Source of the DNA: Bradyrhizobium cenepequi
GTDB lineage: Bacteria; Pseudomonadota; Alphaproteobacteria; Rhizobiales; Xanthobacteraceae
Length of the DNA stretch: 64,000 bases
Assembly: GCF_020329485.1 (NCBI RefSeq)
Contig: NZ_JAGKJI010000010.1
Coordinates: 120,069-184,068, forward strand
Reading direction: 5' to 3'
Shown here: positions 1 to 6,786 of the stretch, piece after piece
Layout of the letters: each line of letters opens with the position of its first letter
Numbering within the stretch: position 1 is the first letter of the stretch
The notes under the pieces: generated by a model
What the model was told of the DNA's origin: nothing
The model's database searches: none
The model's input: the letters and a program-made list of their open reading frames with translations, nothing else
Made by a program: the position numbers and the translations under genes

Positions 1-1
1 C

Positions 2-1141
2 CGCAAGCTCGCCGGCACCGCGACGCTCGACGACGTGCTGTGGGCGACCGCCTACCAAATCGCGCTGATGCTGAAAGTGCGCGTGGTGCTGCTGCTGCCG
101 GAAGCGGGCCTGCTCGAGGTCAAGGCCGGCTATCCGCCGGAAGATCAACTCGATGACGCCGATCTTGCAGCCGCGAACTGGGCCTGGTCCAACGATCGTC
201 CGGCCGGCCGCGGCTCGGACACGCTGCCCGGCGCCAAGCGCCTTTTCCTGCCGATGCGGACCGGCCGCGGGCTGATCGGCGCTATCGGCATCGACAACGA
301 CAAGACCGGCCCGCTGCCGACGCCGGACCAGCGGCGCCTGCTGGACGCGCTGGTCGACCAGGGTGCGCTCGCGATCGAGCGCGTGCTGCTGGTCGAGGAC
401 ATGGACAAGGTCAAGCGTACCGTCGAATCCGAACGCCTGCGCTCAGCGCTGTTGACCTCAATCTCGCACGACCTGAAGACCCCGCTGGCCTCCGTGCTTG
501 GCGCTGCCTCGACCTTGCGCGATCTCGCCGGCAACCTCACGGACGCGCAAAAGCACGACCTGATCGCGACGGTGATCGACGAGTCCGAGCGGCTGAACCG
601 GTTCATCGCCAACCTGCTCGACATGACCAAGCTCGAATCGGGCGCTATCGTGCCGAACACGGCGCGGCATGACGTCGGCGAAATCATAGGCAGTGCGCTG
701 CGCCGCGCCGGCAAGATCCTGGTTCGCCACAAGGTCTCGCTCGATCTCGCCGCCGATCTGCCGATGCTGGAGCTCGACGCGGTGCTGTTCGAGCAGGTGC
801 TGTTCAACCTGTTCGACAACGCCGCGAAATATGCGCCTCCCGACACAACGATCTGGATACGCGGCTGGCAGGATCGGGATGCGATCGTGCTGCAGGTCAT
901 GGACGAAGGCAGCGGCATTCCACCGACTGAACTCGAAAGCATCTTCGACAAGTTCTATCGCGTGCAGAAGGGCGATCATGTCCGCCCAGGCACTGGCCTC
1001 GGTCTTGCGATCTCCCGCGGTTTCGTCGAAGCCATGCACGGCACGATCTCGGCCGCCAACCGCACCGACCGGAGCGGCGCCGTGTTGACAATCCGCCTGC
1101 CGATCCCGGCGGCGACTGCTGCGCTGGATACTGCTGCATGA
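2..1141 (+). CDS. kdpD: KdpD sensor histidine kinase, C-terminal part (cut by window edge)
   Basis: Membrane sensor kinase that phosphorylates KdpE when potassium is short. Only the last 379 codons are visible. The frame is open to base 2, so the gene begins outside the window. Visible parts are a GAF-like stretch that includes the KdpD-typical segment LDDVLWATAY, a HisKA box SISHDLKTPL with the phospho-accepting His codon at 467-469, the ATPase N box NLFDNAAKYAP, and the G boxes GSGIP and GTGLGLAI. The stop overlaps the kdpE start by 4 nt (ATGA), indicating translational coupling. In this family kdpFABC normally lies just upstream, which would be outside the window. Identification is firm from the order of motifs and the partner gene. 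Confidence 0.95.
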   Translation, partial: RKLAGTATLDDVLWATAYQIALMLKVRVVLLLPEAGLLEVKAGYPPEDQLDDADLAAANWAWSNDRPAGRGSDTLPGAKRLFLPMRTGRGLIGAIGIDNDKTGPLPTPDQRRLLDALVDQGALAIERVLLVEDMDKVKRTVESERLRSALLTSISHDLKTPLASVLGAASTLRDLAGNLTDAQKHDLIATVIDESERLNRFIANLLDMTKLESGAIVPNTARHDVGEIIGSALRRAGKILVRHKVSLDLAADLPMLELDAVLFEQVLFNLFDNAAKYAPPDTTIWIRGWQDRDAIVLQVMDEGSGIPPTELESIFDKFYRVQKGDHVRPGTGLGLAISRGFVEAMHGTISAANRTDRSGAVLTIRLPIPAATAALDTAA

Positions 1142-1827
1142 ACGCGATACCGATCAAGGTCCTGGTCATCGACGACGAGCCGCCGATCCGCAAATTGTTG
1201 CGGATGGGCCTGAGCACGCAGGGCTACGAGATCATCGAGGCCTCGAACGGCAAAGCGGGACTGGAGATGCTGACTCAGGGGCCGGCGCTGATCATCCTCG
1301 ATCTCGGCCTGCCGGATATCCAGGGCCACGACCTCCTTCGCATGATCCGCGCGCGCAACGAAAGCGTGCCGATCGTGGTGCTATCGAGCCGTGGCGACGA
1401 AGCTGGCAAGGTGCAAGCGCTTGATCTTGGCGCCGACGATTATTTGACAAAGCCGTTCGGGATGGATGAATTACTAGCGCGGCTGCGTGCGGCGCTGCGT
1501 CATCAGTTGCAGGTGCAGGGCGAACGGCCGGTCTTCCGCACCGGCGATCTGTGGGTCGATCTTGTCCGCCGCATCGTCAAGGTAGGTGATCGCGAAGTGA
1601 AATTGTCACCGAAGGAATATGACTTGCTGCGTGTGCTCGCGCAGCACGCGGGCAAGGTCTTGACCCATCGCTTCCTGTTGAAGGAATTGTGGGACGAACA
1701 CACCGATGCGCAATATCTTCGCGTCTATGTCCGTCAGCTTCGCCAGAAGATCGAAGCCGATCCGGAGCGTCCGCAATTCGTGCTGACGGAAACTGGCATC
1801 GGCTACCGCTTGCGCGCAGCGGACTGA
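1138..1827 (+). CDS. kdpE: KdpE response regulator (OmpR family)
   Basis: DNA-binding partner of KdpD, which activates the Kdp high-affinity potassium ATPase genes. The protein has 229 residues, the usual length. The N-terminal receiver domain has the acidic pair IDDE at residues 11-14, the phosphorylation site D55 in IILDLGLPD, and the KPF lysine in DDYLTKPFGM. The C-terminal winged helix ends in the OmpR-type motif LRQKIEADP...GIGYRL. The ATG overlaps the kdpD stop. There is no gene immediately downstream in the same operon. Confidence 0.96.
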   Translation: MNAIPIKVLVIDDEPPIRKLLRMGLSTQGYEIIEASNGKAGLEMLTQGPALIILDLGLPDIQGHDLLRMIRARNESVPIVVLSSRGDEAGKVQALDLGADDYLTKPFGMDELLARLRAALRHQLQVQGERPVFRTGDLWVDLVRRIVKVGDREVKLSPKEYDLLRVLAQHAGKVLTHRFLLKELWDEHTDAQYLRVYVRQLRQKIEADPERPQFVLTETGIGYRLRAAD

Positions 1828-1895
1828 AGCTGGTTGCAGAGGCGGAACTTTCTCGGGGTGAGGAAATTAATCTCCCTCAACCGGGAGGAATGCCA

Positions 1896-2144
1896 ATGGC
1901 ACGAAAATATTCCAGGAAAGCATCTGGCGACGTCAAGCGCGCGATGAAAAAGCGCAAGACCGGCACGTTGAAGAGCGGCCGGTCGGGCCGCAAGGTCAAG
2001 AGCCGCAAACAGGCGATCGCGATCGGGCTTTCGGAAGCACGCGCCAAAGGCAGGAAAGTGCCGAAGAAGACCTCCAAGAAGAAGACTTCCAAGAAGACAA
2101 CGAAGAAGCGGAAGAGCAGCAAGAAGCGCAAGGCCAAGCGGTAG
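1896..2144 (+). CDS. DUF6496 small basic Lys/Arg-rich protein
   Basis: An 82-residue, very basic protein. The first half (KYSRKASGDVKRAMKKRK, then KSGRSGRKVKSRKQAIAIGL) matches what I recall of the DUF6496 family. The second half is a histone-H1-like tail of repeated KKTSKK blocks. Its function is unknown; the charge suggests nucleic-acid binding (inference). The start at 1896 is preferred over 1890 because a strong Shine-Dalgarno, GGGAGGA at 1883-1889, lies 6 nt upstream. A weak EcfG-like match (GGAAC at 1844-1848, then AATT at 1865-1868 after 16 nt) lies just upstream. Confidence 0.85.
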   Translation: MARKYSRKASGDVKRAMKKRKTGTLKSGRSGRKVKSRKQAIAIGLSEARAKGRKVPKKTSKKKTSKKTTKKRKSSKKRKAKR

Positions 2145-2206
2145 GCTCACGTCGCCGTCATTCCAATGAATGGCAAGGTGGCCTCGACCTCACCTCGCGC
2201 CGCCCA

Positions 2207-2340
2207 CGGGGAGAGGTCGAAATTCAAGCGCAGCTTGAATTTCGGGTGAGTGGAGCCTCCGCGGATTCATCTCTCACCGTACTTGCGGAGAATGCCCCTC
2301 ACCCCAACCCTCTCTCCGCGACAGAGCGGAGAGGGGGAGA
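2207..2340. repeat. Palindromic intergenic repeat, family A copy 1
   Basis: Contains a perfect 11-bp inverted repeat with a 3-nt loop at 2219-2243 (arm GAAATTCAAGC). The 44 nt at 2207-2250 are identical to 40015-40058. The right half (CCCCTCACCCC followed by the CTCTCTCCGCG / CGGAGAGGG hairpin) also matches copy 2 closely. It lies between DUF6496 and the end of ku, converging on both, so it could also act as a bidirectional terminator. Confidence 0.85.
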
Positions 2341-2365
2341 AGCTCCGTCATCGCTGTATCAACTC

Positions 2366-3250
2366 TTACCCCGCCTTGCGTGCGCGTGCGGTCGAGCGAT
2401 GTGCTTTCCGCGGCGCGCGGCGGTGGGATGATCGGCGGCGGGCGGTGGAATGGCCGCGTTTCTTGGCCGCTGAGCGGCCCTTCAGGCTCTGCTTCAGTGC
2501 ATCCATCAGGTTGATGACGTTGCTGGGCCGCTCCTCGGGCTCCGGGACCTCGATTTTCTTGCCGGCAGCCTTGCGCCGCACCAGCGCCTTCAACGCGTCC
2601 TCATATTCGTCCTTGAATGTCGAGGGATCGAAATGGGCCGCCTTGCTATCGAGGATGTGGCCCGCGAGCTCGACCATATCCTTGGTGATCTTTGGCGTCT
2701 TGATGTCGTCGAAATAATCGGTCTCGTCGCGCAGCTCGTAGGGGTAACGCAAGGTGGTGCCGAGCAGGCCCTTGCCGAGCGGCTCGATTGCCATGACGTG
2801 CTCGCGATTGGTCAGCACGATCCGGGCCAGCGCCACGCGGTCCTGATCCTTCATCGCGTCGCGGATCACGGCGAAAGCGTCAATGCCGGCCTTGCCATCG
2901 GGCGCGATGTAGTAGGGGTGGTTGAGATAGCGCCTGTCGATCTCGTCCCTGGGTACGAAGCTTTCGATATCGATCGTATGGTTGCTCTCGATCTGGACGG
3001 ACTCGAGCTCCTCCGGTTCGATCTCGACATATTTCCCTTTCCGGACCTCGTAGCCGCGCGCCTTCTGGTTGCTTTCGACGATGTCGCCGGTCTCGGCATC
3101 TACCATCTGCTGCTTCAATCGGTTGCCGGTGTCCTTGTTGATCATGTGGAAGCGGGTTTTCGCAACCGCGGTCGAGGCCGGATACAGCACCACTGGGCAC
3201 GCCACCAGCGAGAGCTTCAAGGTGCCTTTCCAATAGGCGCGAGGGGCCAT
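2366..3250 (-). CDS. ku: Ku, non-homologous end-joining protein
   Basis: Homodimeric ring protein that binds DNA double-strand ends and recruits LigD. The protein has 294 residues. The start MAPRAYWKGTLKLSLV is the classic bacterial Ku N-terminus, followed by the core beta-barrel region (FHMINKDTGNRLKQQ, YYIAPDGKAG). The C-terminal tail from about residue 255 is extremely Arg/Lys/Ser-rich, a common DNA-binding extension in bacterial Ku. The frame stays open upstream, but the ATG at 3250 is the family start. It is divergent from ligD with a 94-bp gap that holds two overlapping candidate EcfG promoters. Rhizobia often carry several ku paralogues, so this is one ku copy of unknown rank. Confidence 0.96.
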   Translation of the reverse strand: MAPRAYWKGTLKLSLVACPVVLYPASTAVAKTRFHMINKDTGNRLKQQMVDAETGDIVESNQKARGYEVRKGKYVEIEPEELESVQIESNHTIDIESFVPRDEIDRRYLNHPYYIAPDGKAGIDAFAVIRDAMKDQDRVALARIVLTNREHVMAIEPLGKGLLGTTLRYPYELRDETDYFDDIKTPKITKDMVELAGHILDSKAAHFDPSTFKDEYEDALKALVRRKAAGKKIEVPEPEERPSNVINLMDALKQSLKGRSAAKKRGHSTARRRSSHRRAPRKAHRSTARARKAG

Positions 3251-3276
3251 TACATGCTCCCGATATTTCGGATATG

Positions 3277-3301
3277 GGAACTTCAACCGATGCGAGGGGT
3301 T
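3277..3301 (+). promoter_or_regulatory. Candidate EcfG promoter for ligD
   Basis: GGAAC (3277-3281), 16-nt spacer, GGTT (3298-3301), matching the EcfG consensus at 8 of 9 positions. It lies 43 nt before the ligD GTG start. Together with the minus-strand match it makes a near-symmetric 33-bp divergent promoter. Confidence 0.6.
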
Positions 3302-3309
3302 TTGGTTCC
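3285..3309 (-). promoter_or_regulatory. Candidate EcfG promoter for ku
   Basis: On the minus strand, GGAAC (3309-3305), 16-nt spacer, GGTT (3288-3285). The alphaproteobacterial general-stress sigma factor consensus is GGAAC-N16/17-CGTT, so 8 of 9 positions match. Transcription would start about 25-30 nt before the ku ATG. It overlaps the ligD promoter candidate on the other strand. Confidence 0.6.
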
Positions 3310-3344
3310 TGGTATAGCTGCCGCGCCAGGCGGCCGGCATTTGC

Positions 3345-6035
3345 GTGAGTGCACCCGTGTTGCAGAGAAACCTGTCCACCTACCGCAAGAAGCGCGACTT
3401 CTCCAAGACCGACGAGCCCTCCGGCAAGGCCAAGGTCGCGCCCGCCAAACAGCCGCGGTTCGTAATCCAGAAGCATGATGCCACGCGGCTGCATTACGAC
3501 CTCCGGCTCGAAATGGACGGGGTCTTCAAGTCATGGGCGGTGACGAAAGGGCCCTCGCTCGATCCGCACGACAAGCGCCTCGCGGTGGAGGTCGAGGACC
3601 ATCCGCTCGATTACGGCGATTTCGAAGGCACCATTCCCGAGGGGCAGTATGGCGGCGGCACCGTGATGCTGTGGGATCGCGGCTACTGGGAATCCGACGA
3701 TCCAGAAGGCGGGCTGAAAAAGGGCGATCTGAAGTTCACCCTGGATGGCGACAAGCTGCATGGAAGCTGGGTGCTGGTGCGGATGCGCGGCGATCGCTTC
3801 GGCGGCAAGCGTACCAATTGGCTCCTGATCAAGCACCGTGACGAATACGCCAAGGAGGACGGGGAAAGCATCCTCGATGAAGACCGCTCCGTCGCCTCCG
3901 GCCGCACGATGCAGCAGATCGCGGCCGGCAAGGGCCGGGCGCCGAAGCCGTTCATGTTGGCGAAGACCGGCCGTGCCAAAGCGAAGGCCGATGCGGTCTG
4001 GCAATCCAACCGGGAGGAGACAAGCGAGGCGCGTCCGCGGACGAAAGCGCCGTCGCCAAAAACGCTGGCATCCAAATCGCGCACTGCGGCCAAAGCCAAG
4101 GAAAAAAAGATTGAGGCGAAGCAGGTCGAGGTGATGCCGGACTTCGTCGCGCCGGAGCTCTGCACGTCAGTCGACCGTCCGCCCGGCGGCGCAGGCTGGT
4201 GCCACGAGATCAAGTTCGATGGCTACCGCGTGCAATTGCGCGTCGAAGACGGCGAGGTCACGCTCAAGACCCGCAAGGGCCTCGACTGGACCGACAAGTT
4301 CAGCGCCATTGCGAAAGAGGGCGGCAAGCTGCCGGATGTGATGATCGACGGCGAGATTGTCGCGCTGGATCAGAACGGCACACCGGATTTCTCGACCCTA
4401 CAAGCGGCGATCTCGGACTGCAAGACCGATGCTCTGATCTTCTATGCCTTCGACCTGTTGTTCGCCGATCATGAGGATCTGCGCGCGCTGCCGCTTGCCG
4501 AACGCAAGGCGCGACTAAAGCGGCTTCTGGAAGCGCGCAAAGGCAGGAAGCAGCAGATCCAATATGTCGAGCATTTCGAGAGCAGCGGGGATGCGGTACT
4601 GCAATCGGCCTGCAAACTGGAGCTGGAGGGCATCGTCTCCAAGAAGCTGGATGCGCCCTATCGTTCCGGCCGTTCCGAACTGTGGACCAAGGCGAAATGC
4701 CGCGCTGGTCACGAGGTCGTGCTGGGCGGCTGGAAGACCACCAGCGGAAAATTCCGCTCGCTGATGGCCGGCATCCATCGCGGCGACCATCTCGCCTTTG
4801 TCGGGATTGTCGGCACCGGCTTTGGCCAGGACAAGGTCCGCCGGCTGTTGCCGGTGCTGAAGGCGCACGAGTCCGACAAGAGCCCGTTCGGCGGCGAGAA
4901 TGCGCCACGCAAGACGCGCGATATGCATTGGCTGAAGCCTGACCTTGTCGCCGAAATCGAATTCGCCGGCTGGACCGAGGGCGGCAATATCCGGCAGGCC
5001 GCGTTCAAGGGACTGCGGCAGGACAAGCCGGCCAAGGAGGTGGAAGCCGAGGAGCCGGCCGAGACCGAGATCGCCGAGCCGAAGCCGGGCAGGGCTGCTG
5101 CGAGAGCTGCGAAATCGGCCGCGGACAAATCCTCTGTTGTCATGGGCGTCGTGATCTCGAAGCCCGACAAGGAGATGTGGCCCGACGCCTTTGACGGTGA
5201 GGGTGTGACCAAGCTCGATCTCGCGCGCTATTTCGAGGCGGTCGGCGAATGGATGATCGTCCATCTCAAGGGCAGACCGTGCTCGATCGTGCGCGCACCA
5301 GACGGCATCCATGGCGAGAAATTCTTCCAGCGCCATGCGATGCAGGGCATGTCGAACCTGCTGGAGCTCGCAAAGGTCTCCGGCGACCGCAAGCCTTATG
5401 TGCAGATCGATCGCGTCGAGGGATTGGCAGCCGTCGCACAGATCGGCGGACTCGAACTGCATCCCTGGAATTGCGCGCCTGATATCTACGATACGCCGGG
5501 ACGGTTGGTGTTCGACCTCGATCCCGCGCCGAATGTCGAATTTTCGGATGTGATCGAGGCCGCCAAGGACATGCGCCAGCGTCTTGCGGCGGTGGGCATC
5601 GAGAGCTTTTGCAAGACCACCGGCGGCAAAGGCCTGCATGTCGTGGCGCCGTTGCTGTATGGCGTAAAGGACCGCGTGAGCTGGAAAGAGGCAAAAGCCT
5701 TCGCGCAAGCGATCTGCCAGTGGATGGCCGATGACGATCCCGAGCAATATCTGCTCAACATGTCGAAGAAACTGCGCAAGGGGAAGATCTTCCTCGACTA
5801 TCTGCGTAACGACCGGATGTCGACTGCGGTAGCGGCCCTGTCGCCGCGCGCCCGCGAAGGCGCCACCGTCTCGATGCCGCTGACCTGGGCGCAAGTGCGC
5901 GGCGACCTCGATCCGAAGAAGTACACGGTGCGCACCGTGCCGTCGCTCCTCGCCAGGAGCAAGGCGTGGGATGGCTATGACGATGCGGCTTCGTCGATCA
6001 AGGCGGCGATGAAGAAGTTGGCGACGAAGAAGTAG
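3345..6035 (+). CDS. ligD: LigD, multifunctional ATP-dependent DNA ligase D
   Basis: End-processing and sealing enzyme of bacterial NHEJ, 896 residues, domain order phosphoesterase-ligase-polymerase. The N-terminal 3'-phosphoesterase has H44, H50, D52, R54, H86 and Y90, each offset by two from the active-site residues I recall for Pseudomonas LigD. The ligase domain has the nucleotidyl-lysine motif EIKFDGYR with catalytic K290. After a charged linker (about 560-600), the primase-polymerase domain has the metal pair D724/D726 in FDLDP and the [10 protein letters not shown] loop. The start is GTG at 3345; GTG 3357 is a possible alternative, and no strong ribosome site separates them. A palindromic repeat begins at the stop codon. 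Confidence 0.95.
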   Translation: MSAPVLQRNLSTYRKKRDFSKTDEPSGKAKVAPAKQPRFVIQKHDATRLHYDLRLEMDGVFKSWAVTKGPSLDPHDKRLAVEVEDHPLDYGDFEGTIPEGQYGGGTVMLWDRGYWESDDPEGGLKKGDLKFTLDGDKLHGSWVLVRMRGDRFGGKRTNWLLIKHRDEYAKEDGESILDEDRSVASGRTMQQIAAGKGRAPKPFMLAKTGRAKAKADAVWQSNREETSEARPRTKAPSPKTLASKSRTAAKAKEKKIEAKQVEVMPDFVAPELCTSVDRPPGGAGWCHEIKFDGYRVQLRVEDGEVTLKTRKGLDWTDKFSAIAKEGGKLPDVMIDGEIVALDQNGTPDFSTLQAAISDCKTDALIFYAFDLLFADHEDLRALPLAERKARLKRLLEARKGRKQQIQYVEHFESSGDAVLQSACKLELEGIVSKKLDAPYRSGRSELWTKAKCRAGHEVVLGGWKTTSGKFRSLMAGIHRGDHLAFVGIVGTGFGQDKVRRLLPVLKAHESDKSPFGGENAPRKTRDMHWLKPDLVAEIEFAGWTEGGNIRQAAFKGLRQDKPAKEVEAEEPAETEIAEPKPGRAAARAAKSAADKSSVVMGVVISKPDKEMWPDAFDGEGVTKLDLARYFEAVGEWMIVHLKGRPCSIVRAPDGIHGEKFFQRHAMQGMSNLLELAKVSGDRKPYVQIDRVEGLAAVAQIGGLELHPWNCAPDIYDTPGRLVFDLDPAPNVEFSDVIEAAKDMRQRLAAVGIESFCKTTGGKGLHVVAPLLYGVKDRVSWKEAKAFAQAICQWMADDDPEQYLLNMSKKLRKGKIFLDYLRNDRMSTAVAALSPRAREGATVSMPLTWAQVRGDLDPKKYTVRTVPSLLARSKAWDGYDDAASSIKAAMKKLATKK

Positions 6036-6111
6036 GGTGGGCAAAGCGCGGCGTGCCCACCATTGCTTGCGGAGTGTGGATGGTGGGCAAGCTGCGCTTT
6101 GCCCACCCTAC
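6032..6111. repeat. Palindromic repeat overlapping the ligD stop, family B
   Basis: The outer arms GTAGGGTGGGCAAAGCGC (6032-6049) and its reverse complement (ending at 6111) pair almost perfectly. An inner pair, GGTGGGCA/TGCCCACC, makes alternative folding possible. The left arm contains the ligD TAG stop at 6033-6035. It may end ligD transcription or protect its 3' end (inference). Confidence 0.8.
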
Positions 6112-6129
6112 GGATTTGCGATCCGTTCC

Positions 6130-6294
6130 TCAGATCCTTCCGAGCAACAGCAGGACCAGCAGGATGACGATCACGAGTCCAAGCCCGCCGCCGCCGTAGT
6201 AGCCGGTGCCATAGAATGGTCCGCCGCCGATGCCGCTGAAGCCGCCCAGCAGGAGAATGATCAGAATGATGATAATGATCGTTCCAATTGACAT
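6130..6294 (-). CDS. DUF3309 small hydrophobic membrane protein
   Basis: A 54-residue protein that short-ORF cut-offs would miss. Translation gives an N-terminal membrane helix (MSIGTIIIIIILIILLLGG), a Gly/Tyr-rich turn (GPFYGTGYYGGGG), and a second helix ending in LLLLGRI. This two-helix layout and the LLLLGRI end are what I recall of the DUF3309 family, common in alphaproteobacteria. Function is unknown. A strong Shine-Dalgarno GAGGAGAG (6308-6301) precedes the ATG by 6 nt. A good EcfG promoter match lies 56 nt further upstream, suggesting a stress-induced membrane peptide. Confidence 0.85.
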   Translation of the reverse strand: MSIGTIIIIILIILLLGGFSGIGGGPFYGTGYYGGGGLGLVIVILLVLLLLGRI

Positions 6295-6349
6295 ATAAAT
6301 CTCTCCTCAGCCCGGAGGGCCTCGTTGCGTTCTGCTCTTCGTTTGAGGA

Positions 6350-6374
6350 AACGAACCGACATCATCAAGGTTCC
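6350..6374 (-). promoter_or_regulatory. Candidate EcfG promoter for the DUF3309 gene
   Basis: Minus strand: GGAAC (6374-6370), 16-nt spacer, CGTT (6353-6350), a full match to the GGAAC-N16-CGTT general-stress consensus. The direction and distance fit the DUF3309 gene. Confidence 0.65.
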
Positions 6375-6453
6375 GGCTTTTGCGCCGCGCGTATCGGCCC
6401 TCCGTTTGGCCGACGTGGCACCAAACGCAGTTGGTCAGAGGAGGAATTTTGCA

Positions 6454-6765
6454 ATGTCCGCTCCATTGGTCGTTTCGATTCCACATAGTCTTGGCCGCGA
6501 TGAAGCCATGCGTCGCCTGAAGACGGGACTCTCCCGCGCCGCGAACAGCGTGCCGGTGCTCAAGGTCGACGAGGAGCGCTGGGAGGACAATCGCATGATC
6601 TTTCGCGTGCGCGCACTCGGACAGGCCGCGACCGGCCATGTCGATGTCGACGAGGATCATGTGAAGGTGGAAGTGACGTTGCCCTGGCTGCTGCAACGCT
6701 TTGCCGAAGTTGCGCAAACCGCGATCCGAAATCGCGGCCGTCTGCTGCTGACGAAACGCAATTGA
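6454..6765 (+). CDS. Polyhydroxyalkanoic acid system (PHA_gran_rgn) family protein
   Basis: A 103-residue soluble protein. The start MSAPLVVSIPHSLGRDEAMRR and the middle section WEDNRMIFRVRALGQAATGHV resemble the family annotated as polyhydroxyalkanoic acid system proteins (Pfam PHA_gran_rgn). These are small proteins linked to PHA granules in some bacteria; no PHA gene is nearby. The start is set by an AGAGGAGG ribosome site at 6437-6444, 9 nt before the ATG. It stands alone, converging on treY. Confidence 0.8.
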   Translation: MSAPLVVSIPHSLGRDEAMRRLKTGLSRAANSVPVLKVDEERWEDNRMIFRVRALGQAATGHVDVDEDHVKVEVTLPWLLQRFAEVAQTAIRNRGRLLLTKRN

Positions 6766-6786
6766 AGCGACGCATCAGGCTTCAGT

